In this document: in pieces, positions 23,849-32,696 of the stretch
How the letters are laid out: every line of letters starts with the position of its first letter
Numbering within the stretch: position 1 is the first letter of the stretch
Made by a program: the position numbers and the translations under genes
Source of the DNA: Bacteroidota bacterium
Lineage (GTDB): Bacteria > Bacteroidota > Bacteroidia > Chitinophagales > UBA10324
Direction: 5' to 3'
Assembly: GCA_018267315.1 (NCBI GenBank)
Contig: JAFDYS010000059.1
Coordinates: 1-45,438 of the forward strand
DNA length: 45,438 nt
Notes under the pieces: model-generated
Databases searched by the model: none
The model's input: only the letters and a program-made list of their open reading frames with translations
What the model was told of the DNA's origin: nothing

Positions 23849-25117
23849 GTGCCCACGCTGCTGATTCGCGCCGCCACTATTCTCGATCCGCAATCACCTT
23901 TCCATCTTCAAACCAAAGACATTCTCGTTGAGAATGGCCTCATCTCGCAAATCCGGCATCGCATTGAAGCATCAGCCGACGAAGTGATTGACGCCGATGG
24001 ACATTTCATCTCACCGGGCTGGTTTGACATGATGTCGTTCTTCTGTGATCCGGGATATGAATACAAGGAAGATACCCTGAGCGGCATGAGAGCCGCCGCG
24101 GCAGGCGGTTTTACCGGCGTCGCTGTTTTCGCTGACACCTTCCCGGTGATTGATTCAAAATCCGAAGTGGAGTACCTCATTAATAAATCTCGCGGCAGCA
24201 TCGTGGATGTATTTCCGGTAGGTGCTGTTACAAAAAACAGTGAGGGCAAGGAGTTGGCTGAGATTTATGATATGCATGCGGCAGGTGCCGTGGCTTTCTC
24301 CGATGCACCTAAGCCGATCATGGTTGCAGGACTAATGATGCGCGGATTGCTGTATGTGAAGAAAATTAACGGAGTAATCATCAGTCACCCGCATGATGAT
24401 ACGATCGCACCCGGCGGTGTGATGAATGAAGGCGTTTCCAGCGTATATCTTGGGATGAACGGCATTCCCGCATTAGCTGAAGACCTGATGGTGGTGCGTG
24501 ATATTGAACTGGCCGAGTACACGGGTTCGCGCGTGCATTTCAGCAGCATCACCACCCGTGAAGCGGTGGACCGCATTCGGGAAGCCAAGAAGAAAGGAAT
24601 CCCGGTAACTGCCGGCGTGAATCCCGTTCACCTCGTGTTGGATGATTCCTCGCTGGCTGAATTCGACAGCCGCTACAAAATCTTTCCGCCACTGCGTACG
24701 AAAGAAGATATCAGGGCCTTGAAGGAAGGACTGGCTGATGGCACAATTGATGTGATTTGTTCAGCTCATCAACCGCAGAATCAGGAATTGAAGGAAGTGG
24801 AGTTTGAATATGCGGCCGCCGGTATGATTAACCTGCAAACATGTTTTGCGCTGGCGAATGAAGCGCTTGCCGGATTGCTTAAGCCCGAGAACCTGGTTGA
24901 GAAGATGTCTGTTGCTCCGAGAAAAATTCTCGGGCTGGCCGTTCCATTCATCACCGAAAGCGCCGAAGCCAATTTCACTATCTTTGATACTACCGCTGAA
25001 TGGGAACTCACGAAAGAGGCGATTCTCTCCAAATCGGGAAATACGCCCTTCATCGGACGCACCTTTCAGGGCAAACCACTTTCAATCTTCAATCATAACC
25101 GACTTCAAAAACTCTGA
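23849..25117 (+). CDS. Dihydroorotase-like protein lacking the metal-binding HxH motif
   Basis: 422 residues with the amidohydrolase fold of dihydroorotases. The start is GTG at 23849. Where active enzymes have PGxxDxHxHxREPG, this protein has PGWFDMMSFFCDPG (56-69), so both metal-binding histidines are replaced (Met62, Phe64). The later metal His/catalytic Asp motif is also unusual: ICSAHQPQN in place of the common DHAPH-type sequence. The overall length and KEDTLSGMRAAAAGGFT section fit the family, and the same altered form is typical of a Bacteroidota dihydroorotase-like group. It is likely not a true dihydroorotase but a structural or regulatory relative, or it carries another activity. 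Its neighbours (BatA, DUF4199, glycosyltransferase) point to an envelope-related cluster, not to pyrimidine synthesis. Confidence 0.85.
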   Translation: MPTLLIRAATILDPQSPFHLQTKDILVENGLISQIRHRIEASADEVIDADGHFISPGWFDMMSFFCDPGYEYKEDTLSGMRAAAAGGFTGVAVFADTFPVIDSKSEVEYLINKSRGSIVDVFPVGAVTKNSEGKELAEIYDMHAAGAVAFSDAPKPIMVAGLMMRGLLYVKKINGVIISHPHDDTIAPGGVMNEGVSSVYLGMNGIPALAEDLMVVRDIELAEYTGSRVHFSSITTREAVDRIREAKKKGIPVTAGVNPVHLVLDDSSLAEFDSRYKIFPPLRTKEDIRALKEGLADGTIDVICSAHQPQNQELKEVEFEYAAAGMINLQTCFALANEALAGLLKPENLVEKMSVAPRKILGLAVPFITESAEANFTIFDTTAEWELTKEAILSKSGNTPFIGRTFQGKPLSIFNHNRLQKL

Positions 25118-25119
25118 TC

Positions 25120-25647
25120 ATGGAAAAAAACAAATCATCATGGGGCGTCGTATTCAAGTATGCCATCATTACCGCACTCGCTTCGTTCATCTTTTCACTA
25201 CTTGTGTATTTGATGAACCTCTACACGAGCAACTGGATCAATTACCTGGCTTATGTAATTCTGTTTGCCGGATTGATCTTTGCTGTGAAAGAACACAGGG
25301 ATAAAAACCTGGGAGGGTTTATCACCTTCGGACAGGCCTTCGGCACCGGATTTCTTTTCTGCATCATCACCGGTTTGATCGGGGTGGTCACGGGTTACAT
25401 ATTGATGCATTACATCGCACCGGATATGGTGGATGAAATCATGAAAGTGACTGAACAACGCATGGTTGAAAAAGGCATGTCAGAAGATCAGGTGAGCGTT
25501 GCCATGGAATGGACGCGCAAGTTTATGACCCCAACCTGGTTCGCTATCTGGAGCGTGATCATGACGGCTATTTTCGGAGCCATTCTTTCACTCATTGTAG
25601 CAGCCATCTTTAAAAGAGTAAATCCGAACGCGCCTCCACAAGCATAA
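25120..25647 (+). CDS. DUF4199 membrane protein
   Basis: 175 residues with four transmembrane helices (about 11-32, 38-55, 72-95 and 145-166) and the GGFITFGQAFGTGFL sequence that marks DUF4199. A charged helical region (100-135) lies between helices three and four. Function unknown. It begins 2 bases after the dihydroorotase-like gene and ends 6 bases before the glycosyltransferase gene, so it is surely co-transcribed with them. Confidence 0.9.
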   Translation: MEKNKSSWGVVFKYAIITALASFIFSLLVYLMNLYTSNWINYLAYVILFAGLIFAVKEHRDKNLGGFITFGQAFGTGFLFCIITGLIGVVTGYILMHYIAPDMVDEIMKVTEQRMVEKGMSEDQVSVAMEWTRKFMTPTWFAIWSVIMTAIFGAILSLIVAAIFKRVNPNAPPQA

Positions 25648-25653
25648 TTCAGG

Positions 25654-26592
25654 ATGAAGCTGTCCGTAGTAGTTCCATTGTTCAATGAAGAAGAATCGCT
25701 GCCTGAACTTGCTTCATGGATTCATCGGGTATGTACAGCCCATGTGCTGGATTACGAAATCATTTTTATTGATGATGGAAGCCGCGACAGATCCTGGCAG
25801 GTAGTTGAAGGCCTCCGGCAGAATAATCCCGCTATTAAAGCAATCAAGTTCCGCCGCAACTTCGGCAAGAGTGCCGCGCTGAATGAAGGATTCAGAGCGG
25901 CAGCCGGTGATGTGGTCATCACCATGGATGCCGACCTGCAGGATAGTCCTGATGAAATTCCTTCTTTATATAGAATGATCAGTGATGATGGTTATGATCT
26001 GGTTTCGGGGTGGAAGAAGAAGAGACATGATCCCATCGGCAAGAGAATTCCTTCAAAACTTTTTAATCGCATCACCCGCTGGATCAGCGGTATTCAGTTG
26101 CATGATTTCAATTGCGGCCTCAAAGCATATAAATGCGATGTGGTGAAAAACATTGAAGTGTACGGGGAAATGCATCGCTACATTCCGGTGATTGCAAACT
26201 GGGCCGGTTTTACCCGCATCACTGAAAAGGAAGTGCTTCATTACCCCCGTAAATACGGCACCACCAAATTCGGGCTGGAGCGGTTTGTTCGCGGCTTTCT
26301 TGATCTGCTAACACTTACGTTTGTCACGCGTTTCAGCAAACGACCGATGCATTTGTTCGGCACGCTGGGCTTGCTGGCGTTTTTTATAGGATTTGTGATA
26401 TCGCTGATTCTGGCTTTTCAGAAATTCGCGTATCAGCAGTACCACATGACGGATCGCCCGATTTTTTACATCGGACTGGTGAGCATGATCATCGGCATGC
26501 AACTTTTCTCTGCGGGTTTTCTGGCGGAATTGATTTCACGCAGTTCGCACGACAGAAATAACTACCAGGTTGAAAAAATGCTCGGATGGTGA
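25654..26592 (+). CDS. Family 2 glycosyltransferase, GtrB/DPM1-like
   Basis: 312 residues. The catalytic domain is clear: VVPLFNEEESLPEL at the start, FIDDGSRDRSW, the DxD-type MDADLQDSPDE (about 88-98), SGWKKKRHDP and FNCGLKAYK. Two C-terminal transmembrane helices (about 232-255 and 265-290) anchor it. Such enzymes transfer a sugar from a nucleotide donor to a polyprenyl phosphate on the cytoplasmic face of the inner membrane. It is the last gene of the BatA-to-DUF4199 cluster. Confidence 0.93.
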   Translation: MKLSVVVPLFNEEESLPELASWIHRVCTAHVLDYEIIFIDDGSRDRSWQVVEGLRQNNPAIKAIKFRRNFGKSAALNEGFRAAAGDVVITMDADLQDSPDEIPSLYRMISDDGYDLVSGWKKKRHDPIGKRIPSKLFNRITRWISGIQLHDFNCGLKAYKCDVVKNIEVYGEMHRYIPVIANWAGFTRITEKEVLHYPRKYGTTKFGLERFVRGFLDLLTLTFVTRFSKRPMHLFGTLGLLAFFIGFVISLILAFQKFAYQQYHMTDRPIFYIGLVSMIIGMQLFSAGFLAELISRSSHDRNNYQVEKMLGW

Positions 26593-26687
26593 CGGCTTCA
26601 CACTATTTATATCCGTGGCACTGAAGACACCGCGGTAAACAAACTTTCTTGCCAACATTCCGGTTATCAGGAGCGAACGCCACAGTT

Positions 26688-27434
26688 ATGGAGACAATAA
26701 TCACCGAGCCGCAGATTAGCACCAAGCAACAGGTTTACTTCGATGATCTGGGCCACATGGATTATAAATCAGCGTGGGATTACCAGGAAAAGTTGTTTCA
26801 GGAAGTGATTGACCGCAAGCTGTTTCACCGCCAGCATCCTGAAGAAGTTTTTATTCAGAAGCATCACCTGCTTTTTGTGGAGCACCCGCATGTTTACACT
26901 CTCGGTAAAAGCGGCTCCATGAAGAACCTGCTCATCAACCAGGATACCCTCAACGAAAAACAGATTTCATTTTTCAAAATCAATCGCGGGGGAGATATCA
27001 CTTATCACGGTCCCGGGCAGGTTGTGGGGTATCCCATTCTGGATCTTGATGGTTTCTTCACTGACATTGGCCGGTACCTGCGTTACCTCGAAGAAGCGGT
27101 TATTCTCACCTTGCGTGAATACGGCATTGAAGCAGGCAGATCAAAAGGTGAAACAGGGGTGTGGCTGGAACCGCAATCACCATCGCGTGCGAGAAAGATC
27201 TGCGCCATCGGCGTGCGCTGCAGCCGCTGGGTAACCATGCACGGCTTCGCCTTCAACGTGAACACGGATCTTGACTACTTCCGTTTCATCATTCCCTGCG
27301 GCATTGATAATAAAAGCGTGACCTCGATGGAGAAAGAACTCGGACGAAAACCTGACATGGAAGAAGTGAAGGAAAAACTTCTCGGTCACTTCGGCAAATT
27401 GTTTCAGTGGGAGTTGGTTCGCACATCTCATTAG
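26688..27434 (+). CDS. lipB: Octanoyltransferase LipB
   Basis: LipB moves an octanoyl group from acyl carrier protein to lipoyl domains, the first step of lipoate synthesis. The 248-residue protein has the conserved RGGDITYHGPGQVVGYPI segment, the lysine region RKICAIGVR and the catalytic cysteine in IPCGI. The ATG at 26688 is chosen; an upstream TTG frame extension is not convincing. It stands alone in the same direction between the glycosyltransferase and the pseudouridine synthase. No lipA is in the window. Confidence 0.95.
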   Translation: METIITEPQISTKQQVYFDDLGHMDYKSAWDYQEKLFQEVIDRKLFHRQHPEEVFIQKHHLLFVEHPHVYTLGKSGSMKNLLINQDTLNEKQISFFKINRGGDITYHGPGQVVGYPILDLDGFFTDIGRYLRYLEEAVILTLREYGIEAGRSKGETGVWLEPQSPSRARKICAIGVRCSRWVTMHGFAFNVNTDLDYFRFIIPCGIDNKSVTSMEKELGRKPDMEEVKEKLLGHFGKLFQWELVRTSH

Positions 27435-27560
27435 GGAGCATCTCCATCGTTCTTAATTAAAGGTAAAACTTCAACGATGAGCCGTTGCAGGCAAGCTGCC
27501 GTGTGATGATCCGCTGAGGATTCGTCTTATCTCCACGTTCCATTTCCTTTCTTTGCCCTC

Positions 27561-28616
27561 ATGAAGCGGCAAGACGACAGCGAAAATCAAAGTGAATTGC
27601 AGGAAGGCGAGGATGATGAAGCGCTCTTCGAGCATTTCCGGTTCACTGTTGATAAAGGGCAGGAGCCCGTGCGCATTGATAAATTCCTCATGGGAAAAAT
27701 CGCTGCCGTATCAAGAAATAAAATACAGCATGCTGCCGATGATGAAATGATCCTGGTAAATGGCAAACCGGTAAAATCAAATTACAAAGTACGTCCCGCC
27801 GATGTGATTGTGATCATGCTGCCGGAACCGAAGATGGATTTTGAAACGCTGCCTGAAAACATCCCGCTTGACATAACCTATGAGGATGAAGATCTGATCA
27901 TCGTGAACAAACCCGCCGGACTAGTGGTGCACCCCGGCGCCGGTAATTACACGGGCACACTGGTAAACGGGTTGCTTTATCATTTTCAGCATCTGCCTTC
28001 GCATCCGGGAAATCAGTTTCGTCCCGGTTTGGTTCACCGCATTGATAAAGACACGAGCGGTTTGCTCGTGGTGGCCAAGAATGATCACGCATTGAATTTC
28101 CTTGCCAAACAATTTTCTGATCACACGGTGAAAAGAACTTATTGTGCGCTGGTATGGGGCGATTTCAAAGAAGATGAAGGAACCATCACCGGGCATATCG
28201 GGCGCAGTTTGAAAAACCGGAAAGTAATGGATGTCTTTCCTGAGGGAGATTACGGGAAGGAAGCCATCACACACTACCGGGTGCTTGAACGCTTCATGTA
28301 TGTTACGCTGGTGGAATGCACACTGGAAACAGGCAGAACGCATCAGATTCGGGTGCACATGCAACACATCCGGCATCCGTTGTTCAATGATGCCACTTAT
28401 GGCGGCGACAAAATTGTGAAGGGAACCGTGTATTCGAAGTACAAACAGTTCGTGGAAAACTGTTTTTCTCTATTGCCTCGTCAGGCATTGCATGCCAAAT
28501 CCATTGGCTTTATTCATCCGGTCACAAAAGAGGAGATGTATTTCGATTCACAGCTGCCGGAAGATTTTGGGGAGGTATTGAAAAAATGGGAGCGATTTAC
28601 CGGCAAAAGTCATTAA
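27561..28616 (+). CDS. RluA/RluD-family 23S rRNA pseudouridine synthase
   Basis: 351 residues. An N-terminal acidic stretch is followed by an S4 RNA-binding domain (about 38-95, RIDKFLMGKI...VNGKPVK). The catalytic domain has the family motif HRIDKDTSGLLVVAK with the active-site aspartate (about 162) and the later GRTHQIRVHM. RluD-type enzymes make pseudouridines in helix 69 of 23S rRNA, which is the most likely role here, but RluC or a relative cannot be excluded. Confidence 0.92.
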   Translation: MKRQDDSENQSELQEGEDDEALFEHFRFTVDKGQEPVRIDKFLMGKIAAVSRNKIQHAADDEMILVNGKPVKSNYKVRPADVIVIMLPEPKMDFETLPENIPLDITYEDEDLIIVNKPAGLVVHPGAGNYTGTLVNGLLYHFQHLPSHPGNQFRPGLVHRIDKDTSGLLVVAKNDHALNFLAKQFSDHTVKRTYCALVWGDFKEDEGTITGHIGRSLKNRKVMDVFPEGDYGKEAITHYRVLERFMYVTLVECTLETGRTHQIRVHMQHIRHPLFNDATYGGDKIVKGTVYSKYKQFVENCFSLLPRQALHAKSIGFIHPVTKEEMYFDSQLPEDFGEVLKKWERFTGKSH

Positions 28617-28676
28617 CTGTGAAGATATTTTTCCGCACTTTTGGGTTCTCTAATTTGAAAGCTAACTTCATACACT

Positions 28677-29501
28677 ATGAATAGAATCAAAAGTCTACTG
28701 CTGATCGGCTTTCTTGCAATTGGCAGCACTGCATTCGCCCAACCGAATTGCTATGATGAATACACGGGCCGTTTTAAAAGGAATGGAGCCGAAGCCGTAC
28801 CTGACGGCTTACAGAAAGTAATTGTGGGAGTGAAAAATGCGGATGGCCATCAGTCATGCGCTGAAGGGAAAATCCAGGTGAAGGATGGTAAGGCCGTTCC
28901 CCCGCTATATCTGCTTCGGGAAGATGGGACCTATGCCGTTACACCGGGCAAGCTGGATAAGAATTATTACCGGCAGGCAGAAACGGGTTTGGACTTAACG
29001 GTTGAAATGGGCATGACGGCCGTATTGAAGCTGATATATGACCGCCAGGCCCGCTTGTTCTTCATAGATTATCTCAAGCCCGATCCCGGGCAGGTTGTTG
29101 AAGCAAAACAGGAAGGGAATCTGTATCCGTCAAAAAAAGTGGAAGAGTCGGATCTCCAAAAGATCAATGTGAGTGCAAAATCAATTCAGTTCCAATCCGG
29201 TAAAGCCGTGCTCACGGAAAGCAGTTATGCCGTTCTCAATGTAATTGCAGAATTGATGCAGCAATATCCAAGCAGTCAATGGGCCATTGACGGGCATACG
29301 GATAATACGGGAAGCCCTGAGAAGAACTTGTCTCTTTCAGAACAGCGCGCCCAGACAGTGGCCGATTATCTTGTAAAAAAAGGAGTGCTTGCGCAGGATC
29401 TTTTTGTTAACGGCTACGGGCAGGATAAACCTATTGCCGATAATGCAACGGCTGAAGGACGCAAACAAAACCGCCGTGTGGAGATCAAGCCCATTCAATA
29501 A
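28677..29501 (+). CDS. OmpA-family outer-membrane/peptidoglycan-binding protein
   Basis: 274 residues. Signal peptide 1-21 ends AFAQ. Residues 22-150 are a novel-looking N-terminal domain starting PNCYDEYTGRFKRNG, of unknown role. Residues 160-272 form an OmpA-like peptidoglycan-binding domain with DGHTDNTGSPEKNLSLSEQRA and NRRVEIKPI. It probably links the outer membrane to the cell wall. Its 3' end overlaps the convergent TMTC-like gene by 7 bases. Confidence 0.9.
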   Translation: MNRIKSLLLIGFLAIGSTAFAQPNCYDEYTGRFKRNGAEAVPDGLQKVIVGVKNADGHQSCAEGKIQVKDGKAVPPLYLLREDGTYAVTPGKLDKNYYRQAETGLDLTVEMGMTAVLKLIYDRQARLFFIDYLKPDPGQVVEAKQEGNLYPSKKVEESDLQKINVSAKSIQFQSGKAVLTESSYAVLNVIAELMQQYPSSQWAIDGHTDNTGSPEKNLSLSEQRAQTVADYLVKKGVLAQDLFVNGYGQDKPIADNATAEGRKQNRRVEIKPIQ

Positions 29502-31252
29502 GTAATTCCTTTTTGCTTCAGCAGGCCGCGGTAATAGCTGACCTTTTCCGGATCATTCCACACATTGAGGATGAGTTTTACATTCTTCTTTGCGGGATAG
29601 TATTCGGGATTTTCTTCGAGCAAGGCAATGCTCTGCAGCAATGCCTCTTCAAACCGTCCTTCCATGGCGAGGATGACGCTCAGATCATTCTTTGAATCGA
29701 AATACCCGGGGTTGATGGAGATGGATTTTCTCACATAAAATTCTGCCGAATCAAATTGCTTCTGATTCATTTTCACAAGCCCGAGGTTGTAGTAAGCCGT
29801 GAATGAATTGGGGTAACGTGCAATTTCCTGCCTGAAATATTTTTCAGCGATCTCAAACTCGGCACGGTTCAGTGCGAGCCGTCCCAGGTTATTGCGCACT
29901 TCAGGTAACTCAGGATTCAGCATGAGCGCGGTCGCGTATTGCAATTGAGCGTCGGGAAAAAGACCTTTCGATACGTAATAATTTCCGAGTGCTCTGCGGG
30001 CAAAGGATGAGCCGGGCGAATGAGTAACGGCCGATGTCCAGTATTTCTCTTCATTCATATACTCCGGCCGATGAATGAAAGTGAAGATGCTGAATAACAC
30101 CACGATGATAGGGATGGTGATGAATGAAATTCCCGGTGCGGTGATTCCTTTTTTCACTGCATCCGTTTGAGCCCATAGCAACAGAAAACCAATCAACGGA
30201 AAGTACAACCGGTGTTCCGGGAAAACAGATTCGTAGTTAACAGAAATTCGGAGGATAGCCGGTAAGAGAAATACAACCCACCAGGTACATGCCAGCAGCA
30301 GTAGGAGGCGGGTCTTGTTTTTTGTAAACCAGACTGCAGCTATGGTCATGATTACAGTTAAGATACCGAAGATGAGCGTGTCATCCTTAAGTGTAGGAAG
30401 CGTGGAAAGGTTGAATGGAAGCAACATCTTGCCGGCATAGAGTAGCAGAGCCGGAACGTTTTCCAGGAAGTTCTGAACTGTATAGGCGAATGGAAGCCCC
30501 ACGGTGCTGCCGAGCACCGATTTTCGCAACACAAAAAATGCTACAATCAAAATAACCCATGATGGAATGAAAATGCGGTAGATGGAATTTGTCTGCGAAC
30601 TGTTTGCAGGCAACAGCCCGAAGATAACAAACAACAGCGGAAGGAGAACGGCTGTTTCCTTTGTGAGCAAAGCCAAAGCAAAGGACACAATATGGGCTGC
30701 GAGGAAACCTAATCCCGCCCGAGTTCGGTATTCAAGCAGTGAAACGATGGAGCAAAGTGCAAACAGCGTCAGCAGTGAATCGTTGCATCCCGGTATCCAG
30801 GAAACCGCTTGCTGCAATGCCGGATGAATGGCGAAAAACATGGCCATCCAGAAACTGACGGGTGAGCTGAATTTCAATTTCCTGAACAGCAGTAATACCA
30901 GCAGCACATCCAGCAGGTGGATGATGATGTTGGTGATGTGAAAGGCCTTCAGTGACGATCCGCCAATCCATTCATCAAAGTAGAAGGTGAGAAGCAGCAT
31001 GGGGCGGTAATAACTGTCGCTCTTTGATGCCGGATCACTGAATACCCCTTGCGTGAATGCATCAGAAATGTTCCCGGATTGCTTTAGCCATTTCGCACTG
31101 GATTCTGTAAAAAAGGCATCATCATATTGCGTGAGTTGATAGTTGATGGCGGGAAAGTAGATAACCAGCACGGCAGCAGCGAGCACGAGCCACTGCAATG
31201 GCAACAGGTCATAAAAGTTTTTCTGGTTTGATGTATTACCGGTTTTCTTCAA
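29495..31252 (-). CDS. TMTC-like multi-pass membrane protein with C-terminal TPRs
   Basis: 585 residues. The N-terminal 380 residues have about 9-11 transmembrane helices and the acidic loop QLTQYDDAFF near residue 41, as in GT-C glycosyltransferases. The stretch AIHPALQQAVSWIPGCNDSL is a hallmark of the TMTC/protein O-mannosyltransferase-like group. The C-terminal 180 residues are about five TPR units (NYYVSKGLFPDAQLQYATAL and similar). Such proteins may glycosylate secreted proteins or lipids; no experimental assignment applies. It has its own upstream region, which includes the 38-bp palindrome at 31304. Confidence 0.8.
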   Translation of the reverse strand: MKKTGNTSNQKNFYDLLPLQWLVLAAAVLVIYFPAINYQLTQYDDAFFTESSAKWLKQSGNISDAFTQGVFSDPASKSDSYYRPMLLLTFYFDEWIGGSSLKAFHITNIIIHLLDVLLVLLLFRKLKFSSPVSFWMAMFFAIHPALQQAVSWIPGCNDSLLTLFALCSIVSLLEYRTRAGLGFLAAHIVSFALALLTKETAVLLPLLFVIFGLLPANSSQTNSIYRIFIPSWVILIVAFFVLRKSVLGSTVGLPFAYTVQNFLENVPALLLYAGKMLLPFNLSTLPTLKDDTLIFGILTVIMTIAAVWFTKNKTRLLLLLACTWWVVFLLPAILRISVNYESVFPEHRLYFPLIGFLLLWAQTDAVKKGITAPGISFITIPIIVVLFSIFTFIHRPEYMNEEKYWTSAVTHSPGSSFARRALGNYYVSKGLFPDAQLQYATALMLNPELPEVRNNLGRLALNRAEFEIAEKYFRQEIARYPNSFTAYYNLGLVKMNQKQFDSAEFYVRKSISINPGYFDSKNDLSVILAMEGRFEEALLQSIALLEENPEYYPAKKNVKLILNVWNDPEKVSYYRGLLKQKGITY

Positions 31253-31303
31253 AGGATTCTTTGCGGGGCTCTGTAACCGGATGCAAGATGATCAAACTTC
31301 AAC

Positions 31304-31341
31304 AAATGAAAAAGCCGCTGCATGCAGCGGCTTTTTCATTT
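31304..31341. terminator. 38-bp perfect palindrome, bidirectional intrinsic terminator
   Basis: Bases 31304-31322 are the exact reverse complement of 31323-31341. The GC core AGCCGCTGCATGCAGCGGCT is flanked by A5 on one side and T5 on the other, so either strand gives a stem ending in a U tract. It lies after the minus-strand M16 gene pair (ending at 31355) and before the TMTC-like gene (starting at 31252), which suits termination of the M16 transcript. Confidence 0.85.
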
Positions 31342-31354
31342 AGAACATCTAAAA

Positions 31355-32677
31355 TCAGTACGGCTTGTTCTTGTATTTGGTTGTTTGCAGGAAGTCAGTT
31401 GTCTGCACATCCTGCTTGTGCCCGAGATAGGTCCACACGATGGCGTCTGTATTCTGGTCCACCACCCGATTCAGGTCTTTCACTGTTACAGCATTCACAC
31501 GATTGGTGAAATCTTCATACATGCCAACGTTGCCGCGAATCGCCCAGCGGCCGATGGCCAATGATTGCTGCGCAGAAGTTTGCAGCCCCATGTAATAGGT
31601 GGTGAGAAACTCCTGCTTCTTATTGGTGAGTTCATTTTCAGCAAAGCCGTTTTCCTTCAATCCGTTCAGCAAGTTTACCATTACCTGGATTACGCGCTTC
31701 GGTGAATCGGTGGAAGCATAGATCTGTCCGTAAGGTGAAGTGATGGCACTGGTGTTCAATCCGCCGTGAGGGGCATAGGACAAACCTCTCCGGGTTCTTA
31801 TTTCAACGAACAACTTATCATCAATCAGGTCCATGGCCACCATCATTGGAATACCATCGGGTGAAGTAAGCTGCGGCGTGGAGAAAATACCGGTGAGATA
31901 GTTCGTGGCGATATCACGCTCCACCACATTTTCTTTTCCCTGTGTGATCTTAATGGGGTTATTCATCTTGGCTGAAGAACCGGCAGGCAGTTTTGCCAGG
32001 GTGGCCTTCACTTTTGCAGTCAGGTCATCTTGCGTGAGATTACCCACCACCACGAGGATACATCGTGCTTTGCCAATCGTATTCTTGAAGTAGCTCTTCG
32101 TGAGGTCAGCGGTGAGTTTTTCCAGTGAAGCGGCCGAGCCATCGGGTTGTTTCTCATACCCGCGGCCTTTATATACAAATGACATGGCTGATTCCTGCAG
32201 GTAACTGTCCGGATCGGCTTCGCGTTGCTTGGCCGCAGCAATCATCTGTTGCTGGAACAATTCAAAATCGTCGGGGGCAAACCGCGGATTCATGATGGCA
32301 TCGGCAAACATATTCCATGACTGATCCCAGGCGGATTTCAGACACGTCATGTTCATTTCGCTGTAATCGAGTGAAGCAGACGAGCCGAAGGAGGTTCCGA
32401 TCTTTTCGGCTTCCGTATTGAACTGCGTCTTTGATTTTGAAACGGTGCCGCCGTTCATCGCGGTAGTGAAGGCCAGCGATTCAATGCCCTGCTGATCGAG
32501 TGAATAGTTTGACGTTCCGCCTAAAACAAACAGGCGGGCGCTGACAATGTTCTTTGCCGATGGGCGGAAATACACTTTCAAACCGTCCACATTAATTTCC
32601 TGAATGGTTTTCTGCGTTTGCGCGCCGGCGCCGGCAGCCATCAGGAAGCAAGTGATGATGAAAAGAATCTTTTTCAT
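31355..32677 (-). CDS. M16 peptidase family protein, non-catalytic subunit
   Basis: 440 residues with signal peptide 1-19 (ending GAGA). The fold follows M16 (insulinase/mitochondrial processing peptidase) proteins, but the zinc motif HxxEH is replaced by ESLAF within QQGIESLAFTT. The C-terminal half keeps the arginine-tyrosine pair region RRGLSYAPHGG that partners with substrate in active heterodimers. This is the usual picture of the inactive half of a two-subunit M16 enzyme. The neighbour 19 bases upstream encodes the active half, so they probably form a periplasmic heterodimeric peptidase. Confidence 0.92.
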   Translation of the reverse strand: MKKILFIITCFLMAAGAGAQTQKTIQEINVDGLKVYFRPSAKNIVSARLFVLGGTSNYSLDQQGIESLAFTTAMNGGTVSKSKTQFNTEAEKIGTSFGSSASLDYSEMNMTCLKSAWDQSWNMFADAIMNPRFAPDDFELFQQQMIAAAKQREADPDSYLQESAMSFVYKGRGYEKQPDGSAASLEKLTADLTKSYFKNTIGKARCILVVVGNLTQDDLTAKVKATLAKLPAGSSAKMNNPIKITQGKENVVERDIATNYLTGIFSTPQLTSPDGIPMMVAMDLIDDKLFVEIRTRRGLSYAPHGGLNTSAITSPYGQIYASTDSPKRVIQVMVNLLNGLKENGFAENELTNKKQEFLTTYYMGLQTSAQQSLAIGRWAIRGNVGMYEDFTNRVNAVTVKDLNRVVDQNTDAIVWTYLGHKQDVQTTDFLQTTKYKNKPY

Positions 32678-32696
32678 GCTGATGAATTTTATCAGG

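Noticed and set aside
23849..25117. Pyrimidine biosynthesis operon
   Set aside because: The only candidate gene lacks the metal ligands and its neighbours are envelope-type genes, with no other pyr gene in the window.
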